64,000 nt of DNA. Source: Aurantiochytrium sp. KH105. Lineage: Eukaryota > Sar > Bigyra > Thraustochytrida > Thraustochytriidae. Position 1 is the stretch's first letter. Every line of letters begins with the position of its first letter. The notes below the pieces were generated by a model. It saw nothing but the letters and a program-made list of their open reading frames with translations, was not told the origin of the DNA and did no database searches. Shown piece by piece: positions 1-9,635 of this stretch. A program made the translations under genes and the position numbers. The stretch covers positions 30,411-94,410 of the forward strand of contig BGKB01000211.1 in the NCBI GenBank assembly GCA_003116975.1, in the 5' to 3' direction.

Positions 1-21
1 AGCGGCGGAGCGGGCGGCGGG

Positions 22-2436
22 ATGCGGCGCGTGAGCGCGCTGCGCAAGAGCGTGCGGCGCGCCGTGTCGCGCGGCAAGGGCGAGCGCGGCGCGCGGGATG
101 GCGGCGATGGGGACGACGATGCGCGCGCGAGCGGGCGCGAGGACGCCCTCGCCAGCTTCCGCGGCGTGAGCCTGGCGAGCCTGCAGGCGCTGCTCGAGAG
201 GGTCCGCGCGGAGGAGGAGGCGCCCGGCGTGCAGCTGGGCGAGTGCATGCGCGCGTCGCGCAAGAGGGGCCTCAAACGCGGACAGTCCGTCGAGGTCCTG
301 CGCAAGGAGGACGACTTTCTCGTCTGTAGGTCGCCCTTCTGGGGCGAACCCACCGCGCGCAACAAGCGCGCCAATGGCGACGCAGACGACATCGACACCT
401 TTGAGGCGCCCCACAAGGACGACGTTGAGCTAGAGACGGGCCGCGAGGTCCGCATCAAGACTCGCGAGGAGTGGACGCTCGAGGATATTTGCCAGTTTGT
501 CGTGCTGCCCGCCATGCGCGTGCACCGAGGCGGTATCTACGCCAAAGAAGTCCTCGAAGACGGACAGGCCAAACTCGGAGACGTTTTCGAGGGAGCCTAC
601 GTATCCGCGCCGCGCGCGACCAAGCTCTCGGCGCTCATTGACGCCCTCGAGGCACACTACGCCGGCGTCGATCCGGCAACCTGCTTTGTGTGGATCGACG
701 TCCTCTGCGCGAATCAAGTACGCGCAAAGCCACAAGATGATGCCACTCGTGCCACCGGCGCAGACGCAGATATGCAAGCAGAAGACTCACAAGACCCCGA
801 TCAAGCTCGAGAAATGGAAGAGGTCGCCGTCACGCGCGAGCTCTTGCGCCGCTCCCGCATCGCCGCGGGTAGCTTTGATGAGCGCCTCCTCTTCTTCAAG
901 TCGTGGATGGACCCTGTCCCACTGTCTAGGTCATGGTGCGTCTATGAGGTCCTCGCCGGCATGGAGCTCGGGGCACCTTTCCACCTCTTGTGCCCCGTTG
1001 GCGAGGACGCACGATTCGCCACAGCCCTGCAGCACACCCCACAAAAGGTGATCAAGCTCTGCGAAACTAAATTTGACGTCACTCTTTCGCGCTGCCGGAA
1101 CCGCCACGACCGCCGCGTCATCGAGGACGTCCTCGCGGAGACCTACGGTAGCGAAACGCACGCAAACGATGCATTCAACGCCTGCGTGCGGGCATGGCTC
1201 GCCGAGAGCACGCTCAGGGCCGTCGAAGCGAAGCGCGCAAGCATTGAACCCGGCGATGCCATTGCCTGGTTCGGCGCGCTCTTGCACCGTGCCGGTCAGC
1301 TCGTCTCGGCCGCGGGCAACTATTCGGGCGCCCGCTCCTTTTACCAGGAAGCACTCGACGTCTCGCGCCGGGAACTCGGCAACCGCAACGCGCGCGTCGC
1401 CCGGCTTCTCTGTGATATTGCCATCTGCCAAAGACGTCTTGGTTTTCTCGACGAGGCACTCGAGTCAGCCAAGGAGGCCCGCCCACTCTTTGAAGCCAAG
1501 TTTGGACACAAGCACGTCGAGACCGCCGCGCTGCTGCGGACCACAGCTGAAATTGCCATGGAGCAGCAACAACGCCAGCTTCAGCTCAGCAGCGTTGAGG
1601 ACAAGGAGGAGGCGCGCCGCAGTCTTGAGGCAGCCTACAAGGATGCCAGCGGCTATTACGACGAGGCTATCGAGATCTACCGCCAGCTCTATGGAGACGA
1701 CCACAAGCTCGTGGCCATGGCTCTCAACAATGCTGCGCACGTGCATCTGCAAAATCAAAAATACGAAACGGCCATTGAATACTGCGAAGAGGCCCTCAGC
1801 ATCCGCAAGCGCGAGCTTGGTGACTCACATCCCAAGCTAGCGTCTACATACTCGAACATTGGCGAAATCTATCGCGTGCAGGGCTTGAAAGACAAGGCTC
1901 TCGAGCAGTACGATCGTGCTCTGGAGATTTACTTTGCGCAGGCGTACGAAGACCACCCCCGGGCTAAGATTACTCTCGATGATGTCCTGCAAGCGCTCTG
2001 CGGCCACGACGGTTTGTCCGGCGCGCCCAAAGCACTCAAGCGATTTGAGGAGGCCACTGGTTCCCTCTCTCGCGCGCTCCAGGACCTCAACCCCCAAATT
2101 CTCCCAACCTTGGAGCAAAAGGCAACCGTATTGCTCGACGACAAGAGTCCTCGTCGCGAGCGTGGACTTCTGCACCTCTCCGTTGCGCTTGGCATCGCTC
2201 GACAGATTCATGGTCCAAGGACGGAACCGGTTGCTGACATTCTCGATCGCATGGCCTCCGTCTTTTCTGATCTCAAAGATCTCGACCAATCCGTAAAGCT
2301 CTCGGAGCTTGCCTATGACATTCGCAAGCAAGCTCTTGGGCCGATGCACCCTTCCACCAGGCGTTCCGAGTCCATCTTTCATAGCTACGAGCGCCGCAAG
2401 TCCCTGCTGGACACGGAGCCTCCCGTCTGTGTGTGA
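22..2436 (+). CDS. TIR-like domain plus kinesin-light-chain-type TPR protein
   Basis: The frame encodes 804 residues from an ATG at base 22; it stays open to the left edge, so the true start could lie upstream. Residues 1-60 are basic and low in complexity. Residues about 150-340 contain the pattern WIDVLCANQ ... SWMDPVPLSRSWCVYE, which resembles TIR-like or STAND-type N-terminal regions that I recall in algal and stramenopile proteins. Residues about 415-650 hold tandem ~42-residue TPRs with kinesin-light-chain signatures such as NNAAHVHLQNQKYETAIEYC and SNIGEIYRVQGLKDKALEQY. A further helical repeat region follows to the C-terminus. The TPRs argue for a protein-binding scaffold role; the function of the N-terminal part is unknown. 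It is not a kinesin subunit on this evidence, because the N-terminal coiled coil is missing. Confidence 0.75.
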   Translation: MRRVSALRKSVRRAVSRGKGERGARDGGDGDDDARASGREDALASFRGVSLASLQALLERVRAEEEAPGVQLGECMRASRKRGLKRGQSVEVLRKEDDFLVCRSPFWGEPTARNKRANGDADDIDTFEAPHKDDVELETGREVRIKTREEWTLEDICQFVVLPAMRVHRGGIYAKEVLEDGQAKLGDVFEGAYVSAPRATKLSALIDALEAHYAGVDPATCFVWIDVLCANQVRAKPQDDATRATGADADMQAEDSQDPDQAREMEEVAVTRELLRRSRIAAGSFDERLLFFKSWMDPVPLSRSWCVYEVLAGMELGAPFHLLCPVGEDARFATALQHTPQKVIKLCETKFDVTLSRCRNRHDRRVIEDVLAETYGSETHANDAFNACVRAWLAESTLRAVEAKRASIEPGDAIAWFGALLHRAGQLVSAAGNYSGARSFYQEALDVSRRELGNRNARVARLLCDIAICQRRLGFLDEALESAKEARPLFEAKFGHKHVETAALLRTTAEIAMEQQQRQLQLSSVEDKEEARRSLEAAYKDASGYYDEAIEIYRQLYGDDHKLVAMALNNAAHVHLQNQKYETAIEYCEEALSIRKRELGDSHPKLASTYSNIGEIYRVQGLKDKALEQYDRALEIYFAQAYEDHPRAKITLDDVLQALCGHDGLSGAPKALKRFEEATGSLSRALQDLNPQILPTLEQKATVLLDDKSPRRERGLLHLSVALGIARQIHGPRTEPVADILDRMASVFSDLKDLDQSVKLSELAYDIRKQALGPMHPSTRRSESIFHSYERRKSLLDTEPPVCV

Positions 2437-2878
2437 TCGCGTATCTTTCACTCTCCCACACCACACGTTTGCGAAATTCCAGCCTTCCCCATCTCTCCCC
2501 GCCTTGTGATCCTGCTTCTCGGCCCATGTGTCCTTTGTTGATGCCGTGAGCAGAAACATCGCTCAACAGCTCTGTTTCCGATGACCATGCATGTGATCGC
2601 TTCCTCTTGCGCAGCAATTATCAACGATTACAAACATCATAAATGAAAATAAGATTTGGCGTGTTGTTAAGAATGAAAAGCAAAAGGTTCTCTCCCCACC
2701 CGGATGAAGAGCGCATCAGACGTAGGCCTATAGTCTGAATTTACGTGATCTATCGTTTGTGAGGACTTCAAGCTCGACTGTTTCTGCACGTAATCGCAGA
2801 GAAATTCATTTTATATGTGGCGAGAGTGTTCGCAGTGTCAGCTTCTCATCCAGCAACAGAAATGGCTGAGTTCGCTGC
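2437..2878. other. Spacer before the tRNA cluster
   Basis: AT-richer than the flanking gene. No convincing reading frame, RNA or repeat seen; it must contain the 3' end of the TPR gene transcript. Confidence 0.5.
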
Positions 2879-2950
2879 GTCCCACTGGTCTAGTGGCATG
2901 ATTCTCCCTTAGGGTGGGAGAGGTCCCGCGTTCGATTCGCGGGTGGGACC
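2879..2950 (+). tRNA. tRNA-Pro (AGG), copy 1
   Basis: A 72-nt cloverleaf. The 7-bp acceptor stem GTCCCAC/GTGGGAC is followed by discriminator C. The anticodon stem CTCCC/GGGAG closes loop TTAGGGT, giving anticodon AGG. The T arm is CCGCG-TTCGATT-CGCGG. The A box (TGGTCTAGTGGC) and B box (GGTCCCGCGTTCGATTC) are intact, and a T-run lies downstream at about 2960 as a Pol III terminator. CCA is not encoded. Confidence 0.97.
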
Positions 2951-3048
2951 CATAAATTCCCTTTTTTGCCATTTTTCCACTTTTTTTTTTTTGCGGCTCT
3001 CTTGTGGCCAAGTGAATTGGGTGGACGCAGTATCGACTTGTTTCACTT

Positions 3049-3120
3049 GTCCCACTGGTCTAGTGGTATGATTCTCCCTTAGGGTGGGAGAGGTCCCGCG
3101 TTCGATTCGCGGGTGGGACC
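3049..3120 (+). tRNA. tRNA-Pro (AGG), copy 2
   Basis: Identical to copy 1 except for one C-to-T change in the D-loop (TAGTGGTATG). Anticodon AGG and all stems are preserved. T-runs follow at about 3131 and 3145. Confidence 0.97.
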
Positions 3121-3921
3121 CTCTTAAATGTCTTTTTTTGCGTTTTTTTTTTTTGGAGACTAGCGAGGGGTTGGTTGTGAGTGCGGAGACATCGAGACGA
3201 CCGGCCTGCGGCCTGCGCAATCTGTCGAGCAACATCTTTCACCTCTGTCATGCAGTAAGGCTGAGGTCCATCATTCGGATCTGTCGCCGATCTAGAAGCT
3301 TCTTAGGTGATGAGCCAATGAACTAACTTCGGAACAGCAAGATTTGCTTAATTCCGTGTTAAAAGTTGAACTTTCCATCGCTACTTCAATTTGGACAAGG
3401 CCAAGCAGCATTGGCAACGATTAATTCAGGTCAAAGCCAGGGCTGGTATACTTTTGTGCGGTCAGAAAAGCAACCCGCGACTCTGTCTCTCTTACGGAGA
3501 AAACAAGCGATCGCCGGGGCACACGTGAGCCCGCGATCTCTCAGCCGAAAGCACAGGGAATCTCAGTAACTTGGTCTAAAAAAGAACAACGAAGCTGAAG
3601 GCATCGCACAAGGGAATTTTTCTCTTCTTTAGTTTCCGCAGTTCTCGTTGTGTTTTCCTGAACATTCGTTCGGCAAGAGCGAGTAGCATGGAAAAATAAA
3701 TATTGCTTCTTGAAAGCGCCCTCGAGGCTGCACCCTTTGCCAGTGCATAGATATCATCATGAATATTGCCTTGTGTTATGCTCATCTCCTGAGAGTCAAT
3801 TTTTAGTGGGAAAGACAGAGAGGCTCGTTAAATTTTAGATTCTATCTCTCGTGTGTCGATGCACCGAGGCGTGGTGGTGCTTGATGAGTACCGTGACGAG
3901 TCCCGGCACCAACGGAAATGA
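3121..3921. other. Spacer between tRNA copies 2 and 3
   Basis: Contains short T-runs and no supported gene. Short frames on either strand have no recognisable protein features. Confidence 0.45.
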
Positions 3922-3993
3922 GTCCCACTGGTCTAGTGGCATGATTCTCCCTTAGGGTGGGAGAGGTCCCGCGTTCGATTCGCGGGTGGGACC
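3922..3993 (+). tRNA. tRNA-Pro (AGG), copy 3
   Basis: Identical to copy 1 over all 72 nt, with anticodon AGG. An oligo-T terminator (T8 then T7) follows at about 4003-4018. Confidence 0.97.
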
Positions 3994-4426
3994 CTTAAAA
4001 CAATTTTTTTTATTTTTTTAAAATTGCGACCGTATTCAACTTCGGATTCTTTTTGGATGACAAGCGCCACGAGCTAAAGAATCTTTGTTCGCATTCCTTC
4101 TTCGAAATCGGCGCACAGCAAAAGTTTGTCTTCAATAGTATTATCATTGTTAATCAAAGTCTCAATAAGAATGCAAACTTACAACCTTTCCGAGAAAGAA
4201 CCCAAAGCAAGGTCTCCGAATCATCGATGTCGATGTCCATCCGTAAAAGTGCAGTTATCAGTCATGCTATGTGATCTCGTCACATGAGTAGTGTACCGAG
4301 TGCTCTTTGAACTTTGCTCAATCAGCTACTATCTCCCCACAAGTGGGTTTTCAGTATGCATCTTCATGCAATGCAGCGTCAAACATGAATTTCAGAATCA
4401 ATTAAAGATGTGAGTACGCGCCGTCG

Positions 4427-4535
4427 TGCTTCTTTCTTTGGCAGCCGCCTTGTTTCTTTCGCTGACAGTTACCATGCTTCTTTCGCCGACAGTCAGCATG
4501 CCTCTTTCGCTGACAGTCACCATGCTCCTTCGTCT
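4427..4535 (+). repeat. 24-bp minisatellite, about 4.5 copies
   Basis: Tandem units of the form TGCTTCTTTCGCTGACAGTC plus four bases, with scattered substitutions. Because 24 is a multiple of three, the minus strand reads as an octapeptide repeat (CQRKKHGN-like) in a short 66-codon frame. I treat that frame as a by-product, as it runs into the fourth tRNA gene. Confidence 0.8.
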
Positions 4536-4595
4536 CAGAATGGAATAGTTCTATATATATGACAAGAGCATGAGCAACGGACATCACAGGAAACA

Positions 4596-4667
4596 GTCCC
4601 ACTGGTCTAGTGGCATGATTCTCCCTTAGGGTGGGAGAGGTCCCGCGTTCGATTCGCGGGTGGGACC
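4596..4667 (+). tRNA. tRNA-Pro (AGG), copy 4
   Basis: Identical to copy 1 over all 72 nt. A TATA-like stretch (CTATATATATG) sits about 45 bp upstream, and a T16 run at about 4678-4693 is a strong Pol III terminator. Confidence 0.97.
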
Positions 4668-5341
4668 CTCGACAACCTTTTTTTTTTTTTTTTCTCGCTG
4701 CAGAAGTCAGACTCCTTTTCTAGCCCCCTTCTCATTATAATGGTTAGAACCAGATGGGGGGTACTCTGGGCGCTGCCCTTTTTTTCTTGGCTCGTAGTAT
4801 CTACTCACCTCGCTGCGCATCGTGTCTCAAGATAGTCTTCTCCGACGCCTGAAAAACACCTAAAACCGTCGTCGCCGTGGCCGCCGCTCACAATATTCGT
4901 GCTCATATCCAGCTTTGGCCCGCGCGGTGGATTGCGGTAGCGGTCTTGCCGCCCAAGACAAAGAGGCAGTCGCTGCCAGCGTTTGCGCGACTTGCAGGAG
5001 ACGGGATAAGTGCGTAAGTATGGCCCGAAGTGCAGTATACGTCATTCCCGATAGTGCGCGGGCACTGCAAGTGGACTTTGCGCCGCTGCCGCTCCTGCCG
5101 ACCAGAGCGTGTAGACCGAGAGAGCGAGGGAGCGGCTTCGCGCGCGCGCGCACGGAGGGACCTCGGCAGCAGCGGTGCGGCCCGGAGAGACGCGGGAAGA
5201 CCCGTCCCCACTCGCGCGCCCGAGACCAGCGAGCAGCTGCTTCGCGGCGCCGCTTCATTCCATTCACAAAGCGCTGGGCGACGCGCAGCTGCAGCAGCAG
5301 CAGCAGTAGTAGCTAGGAGCTCCGCAGAGAAGGCCAGCAAG
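4668..5341. other. 5' flank of NDUFA12
   Basis: GC rises toward the gene. An AGC/AGT trinucleotide run lies at about 5287-5315 in the probable 5' leader. No separate gene is supported; overlapping frames on both strands are low-complexity. Confidence 0.5.
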
Positions 5342-6091
5342 ATGAACTACATCAAGGCGGTGCAGACGTGGGGTCTCAAGGACACCCTGCGCAAGTTTTA
5401 CCAGCTCAAACAGATCAAGTTCGGCACCTACGTCGGCACGGACGAGTTTGGCAACAAGTACTACGAGAACCTTGAGGAGCAGTACGGTAAGTTAAGACGT
5501 CTCGCGCGATTATAAAACCCTGGAAACGATAACAGGCAACTAACGCTGTCAATCTTTGCGTCTCCATGTTCAAACCTGCACCGCCTTCGTCGCCAATGAA
5601 ACGACAACGAGATAGGCCAGCACCGCTGGGTCGAGCCCGCCCGGCTCACGCACGGCACCCTCTGGGATGCCTCGGAGATCTCTCCCACGTGGCACGGATG
5701 GCTTCATTCGGTGACCGACAAGGTCCCAGACTCGGTCGAGCCCACCACCGAGACCGGCTACCACATTATCGACGGCGTCGACACCCCGGTCAGGCACCAC
5801 ATCAACATTAAGCACAGGCGCGACTGGCGCAAGAACCCGACGCTGCAGCGCGAGCGCGGCTACAACGTCGACCACTACTTCTCCAAGGCAGGCGTCAACG
5901 ACTACTACGTTCAGCCCGGTACCGTGGCAAGTCCGTTGTTCGAGGAGAAGGGTCCCAAGATCGAGGTCTGGGGCGCTGCTCCCGAGCCCAAGTCTAACGT
6001 CGTTGGCGAGCCCGAAAAGGAGAAGGAACCTTGGGAGCTCTTTTGGGCGCAGCGCAAGCGCATGAACGAGGAAAAGGGTGTCGCCAAGTAA
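5342..6091 (+). CDS. NDUFA12: NADH dehydrogenase 1 alpha subcomplex subunit 12 (complex I B17.2)
   Basis: Two exons, 5342-5486 and 5616-6091, give 206 residues. Exon 1 starts MNYIKAVQTWGLKDTLRKFY and carries the family signature GTYVGTDEFGNKYYEN. After splicing, exon 2 supplies HRWVEPARLTHG, then ASEISPTWHGWLHSVTDKVP, the most conserved block of NDUFA12. The protein is an accessory subunit of mitochondrial complex I, added late in assembly on the matrix-side arm. It is longer than animal members (about 145 residues) because of a C-terminal extension ending in an acidic/basic tail near EKEKEPWELFWAQRKRMNEE. The start is the first ATG and matches the family N-terminus. No N-terminal targeting peptide is obvious, as is usual for this subunit. 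Confidence 0.95.
5487..5615 (+). other. Spliceosomal intron in NDUFA12
   Basis: 129 bp, donor GTAAGT and acceptor ATAG. A CTAAC branch-point-like site lies at about 5540. Splicing joins a split Gly codon (phase 1) and restores the conserved protein. It is the only intron in the window I can define with confidence. Confidence 0.9.
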
Positions 6092-7133
6092 TAAGAGTGT
6101 GCGTAGCCCTGACAAGTGAGTGCAGCCAGCAAGAAGAGACCCCCCTTTTGTGGGGAGCGGCGAAACTCCTCTTGGCTGAGCGAGCCGTCTCCCGTCCCTT
6201 AAAAGTGATTGAAAGCAGTTTTTTTCTTCAAACCTATTGATGTCCAAAAGCGGCTAAGTTATGCGTAACGAATGCTTTTTACGGATTCACTATTTTCTCC
6301 TTATTGCTCTTCGCTTCTTTGGCTGAGCGCTGCTTGTCGCGCAGTGTGAGTACATACACATGTTTATTTTTTCACTCTCTTTTTTTTTGAAGGAATGCGG
6401 GGATCCTTTGTCGAAAGGTGCTTCGGCAGTCCTATTTTGTTTCCATTGTCTGCTGTTCTGTCGTCTTGCACGGAGCTCCCAAAAGAGAAAAGTCTACAAA
6501 TGCTTTCCTTGGACTGTGGAAACGTCAGGAACACATTTTCCCATACCACTGTGACGAATGCGTTGTTCGATTTTGATCACAGTATACTCGAGGCACGCAA
6601 ATATCATCGACGCCCATTATATCCAAGAGCACAGTGACGCCCACCTTTACCGGGAACAAATCGGAATCGGAAAAAAACGGACAAGCAACGCAAAGAGGTT
6701 TTCTTATTTTACTACATTCGAAACTAAAGATTGCAATCTGCAGGATCACGCAAAAATTAAAGAATACAATGTCGCGCGCGCAAGTTGCTTGGATGAGCAA
6801 CAGTCTGTTTTGCAAGAAGTCGTACGTCAGACACTCTCATTCCAGCTTCTTCCGCATGTACTTTCTCCTCCACTTTTCCACTAGCTTTCTATCTATCGGC
6901 CGGCGGCAGCGTGCACATATCCTCATACCTATCCTGCAAGAGCATAATATCTTCATAATTGTGGCGGGTTGCCTGGTCGAGCCCCCCGCCTCGAGAAGCG
7001 ATTGTATGTTTTCTTCATGGGACGAAAGCACGCGGCCAGCCGTAGAAACCTACACATACACGCCAGCTCTCTCTCTCTCTCTCTTCTCCTCCCTCTCTCC
7101 CCTCCATCTCGTAACTTACTGCAGCAATGTGAT
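6092..7133. other. Convergent spacer between NDUFA12 and the lipase
   Basis: No supported gene. A CT-rich microsatellite (CTCTCTCT..., then CTCC) occurs at about 7068-7105, near the 3' end of the minus-strand lipase gene. Confidence 0.5.
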
Positions 7134-9635
7134 TCAGACTGAAGCGATCGGCAATGCTTTTTCCGCATTGCCCTGGGAGGTGTTCTGGTCTCGACGAATT
7201 TCCGCAGGACGGGGCGCCTTTTGCGACGATGTGGAAGCCCGTTGAAAATGAAAGTCGAGAACGTCCGCAAGAGCCGAAGAAAGACGCCAAGGCATGTGAT
7301 CGACAAACATATCCTTGGTGAGCTCAATGTCGCGAAAGGGGCGGTCCTCTGGCTCGCTTGGTTTGGCCACAAAGGCTGCAGTCCCATCAGGGAGCAGGTG
7401 ACGCTGCACGTGGACCAGCGTTCCAACGAGATAGAGTCTCGGGTACACAAAGGCATCCTTTTCACCAAATCCATCGTCCGAGGCCTTGATGATGGTCTGC
7501 TCCGGCCGCTTGCCTCCTACAGACTCGAGATCCCAAGCTTCGCCACTCGCATCGGACTCGGTCGCCGTCGAGGTCGAGGCCCCGCGTCGGCTTGCTCGCT
7601 TCGCACGCAAACCATTTTCTTCCACGCGGTAAATGCGATCACGACCCTCCCACAGGCAGCGGAGCGGGACGAGAAAGCCAAAGCGAAAGGAATACCAAAA
7701 GGCAATGAACTTGTTGCGCATGGCTTTGTCAAGAGAACCATTCGCATCGTCAGCCCGTCTTGCCTCCAGCCGCCTCGTCAGACGATGAAGTCGTTGCAGA
7801 GAGAGACGGCTCACTACATCGTCGGCGAATGGCAGGCTCAGAATGGCCTCTCCGTCGTGCTCCTGGACATAATCGCGACCAATCGAGTCCAGGCAAGGGA
7901 GCGGTTGGTAACAAATGGCACGAGTGTTTGCCAAATGTGGACACGAAGCGTCGTGACGCATTGCGACGGCAAAAAGTGCCGCTACCGAGGCGCCCAAGGA
8001 GTGGCCAACCACCCAGATGGGCGATCCAGACGGCGAGGCGGCAGCGACCTGCTCGAGCTTGGGTGCCACTTCTTTGACGAGGTTACGGACACACAACAGC
8101 ACACCCAAATGAACATGCGCGCCGGCAGGAAGTCCCAGCTCCGACGTCCCTAGTTCGCATGGCCACATAAGTGAATCTGTAATCATATCGTGCACGTCTT
8201 CGGTGCCGCGAATGGCGAGTACAATCTCCTCGCCTGACGCAGCGTCGGAAACTTGTCGTCGCGAGATGAGCTGATACGAGACTCGGCAGGCGCCCTGGCC
8301 GACGCGTCCTGCGTGAAGCACAACGTCTGATTCGGCCAAGTAGTCGAGAAACTTTGTCCGGTGACCATTCACGCAATTATCACCGTCGACGTGGGCTTGG
8401 GCGCGATGGCGTCGCATCGAGCATGGCCAGCAAATCCTTTGCGTGTAATACCACTGCAAGATGAAACAGCACCATGAGCGCTCTGCATCGAGAAGCATGC
8501 CCGTGTAAGTTCCAAGGGCAAACTTGTTGAGATCCAGAGCTTTTTCCAGGCGTGCGCGTAGCGGGCCGAGAGCCGGCTGCGGCGGCACGCGCTCTTCCTG
8601 CTGTAGCAGCGCTCGCACGATCCGTGAGCGATCCAAGATCCACGCAGCGCCCGAGTGTCGCACGGGCCCCGCGTTAACTTGATCTTCTTGACGACGGGCC
8701 TCTTGGGAGACGCGGCGCTCAAAAGCTTCCTTCTCCGCCTTGAGTCTCTTGGCTTCGTCGTACAATAGTTTGCTCAGCAGCCCCATCATTTCGAATCGTC
8801 GTAGACCCAGAGACCTGTAGTTGAGCACGTACGCCATCATGGTTGCAGTGCCAGTCAGCTCGTCCTGGTCAAAGACGCCTTCGAGCACTGGCTTGCGCGA
8901 GCGCTCGCCCCACATGTAGTCCCAGCGGCAGCAACAGAGACAAAAGAACCAACGCAACGAGGCAGATACGCGCAGCCGATAGTGTGTGAACCACATGAAG
9001 CGATCGGTGTGGAAAACGCGTTGCCAGCGCAAGCAGAGCGCAGATGCAATGACACGCATAGCAATGGCAATCCACATGCACACGAGAGCCCCTACATAGG
9101 TACCCAGAGCCTTGGGGTTTGTGCGAAAGTCCGTCACGACGGGGGCAAAGCCCGTAAGAAGGCCGGCGGCTACCGTCTCTACAACGAGAATGACGTAGCC
9201 CAAACCGAGCACCAGGGTGAGCCACAGGTAAATGGAGAGGTTTCCTGGCTGCGCCGCTGCGAGCTCTTCGCTGCCCATGGTGAAGGGCAGCGACCCTCGC
9301 TCGGTCTCGTTGAGTTTCGACAGGCGTCTCGTTTGCAGGATGGCAAGGACTTGCAGCACGAGCAGCACGACGCCGTGGCTGAGGCGCAGAGCCTGCATGG
9401 TGACGGCAATCTTGACGAGCGAGACGAAGCGCCTGCTTGGTCCCTCGCTCAGCACGAGCTGCAGTTTCCACGTGACGGCGAAGAGCACGAGCGAGGTCAC
9501 CGTGGCGAGGTACCCCAGCGCCGACTGGCCTCGCAGCGCCCTGGGCACCTCTTCCGACGTAAGCTTCGGTGCCGCCGCGCCGGCCGCCGCGCCAGCTGCC
9601 GCGCCTGCGGCGGCCGCGTCCAGCGCTCTCGACAT
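7134..9635 (-). CDS. Four-TM class 3 lipase (sn1-diacylglycerol lipase-like)
   Basis: 833 residues from the ATG at 9635. The frame stays open further upstream but there begins only with GTG, so an upstream exon is possible. Four hydrophobic segments lie near residues 40-62, 81-101, 134-158 and 179-201. A cytosolic alpha/beta-hydrolase domain follows. The strand before the oxyanion region reads VLAIRGTED (about 475), the nucleophile elbow is VVGHSLGAS with Ser546, and the probable acid is in LPFADDVVSRLS (about 605). The 4-TM plus lipase layout is that of DAG lipase alpha/beta, which releases a monoacylglycerol and a fatty acid from diacylglycerol at the plasma membrane. A Ser/Thr-rich insert follows the catalytic Asp. 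Substrate preference is inferred from the family only. Confidence 0.85.
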   Translation of the reverse strand: MSRALDAAAAGAAAGAAAGAAAPKLTSEEVPRALRGQSALGYLATVTSLVLFAVTWKLQLVLSEGPSRRFVSLVKIAVTMQALRLSHGVVLLVLQVLAILQTRRLSKLNETERGSLPFTMGSEELAAAQPGNLSIYLWLTLVLGLGYVILVVETVAAGLLTGFAPVVTDFRTNPKALGTYVGALVCMWIAIAMRVIASALCLRWQRVFHTDRFMWFTHYRLRVSASLRWFFCLCCCRWDYMWGERSRKPVLEGVFDQDELTGTATMMAYVLNYRSLGLRRFEMMGLLSKLLYDEAKRLKAEKEAFERRVSQEARRQEDQVNAGPVRHSGAAWILDRSRIVRALLQQEERVPPQPALGPLRARLEKALDLNKFALGTYTGMLLDAERSWCCFILQWYYTQRICWPCSMRRHRAQAHVDGDNCVNGHRTKFLDYLAESDVVLHAGRVGQGACRVSYQLISRRQVSDAASGEEIVLAIRGTEDVHDMITDSLMWPCELGTSELGLPAGAHVHLGVLLCVRNLVKEVAPKLEQVAAASPSGSPIWVVGHSLGASVAALFAVAMRHDASCPHLANTRAICYQPLPCLDSIGRDYVQEHDGEAILSLPFADDVVSRLSLQRLHRLTRRLEARRADDANGSLDKAMRNKFIAFWYSFRFGFLVPLRCLWEGRDRIYRVEENGLRAKRASRRGASTSTATESDASGEAWDLESVGGKRPEQTIIKASDDGFGEKDAFVYPRLYLVGTLVHVQRHLLPDGTAAFVAKPSEPEDRPFRDIELTKDMFVDHMPWRLSSALADVLDFHFQRASTSSQKAPRPAEIRRDQNTSQGNAEKALPIASV

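Noticed and set aside
4402-4602. 66-codon Cys/Lys octapeptide-repeat frame, minus strand
   Set aside because: It is produced by a 24-bp minisatellite and runs into a tRNA gene.
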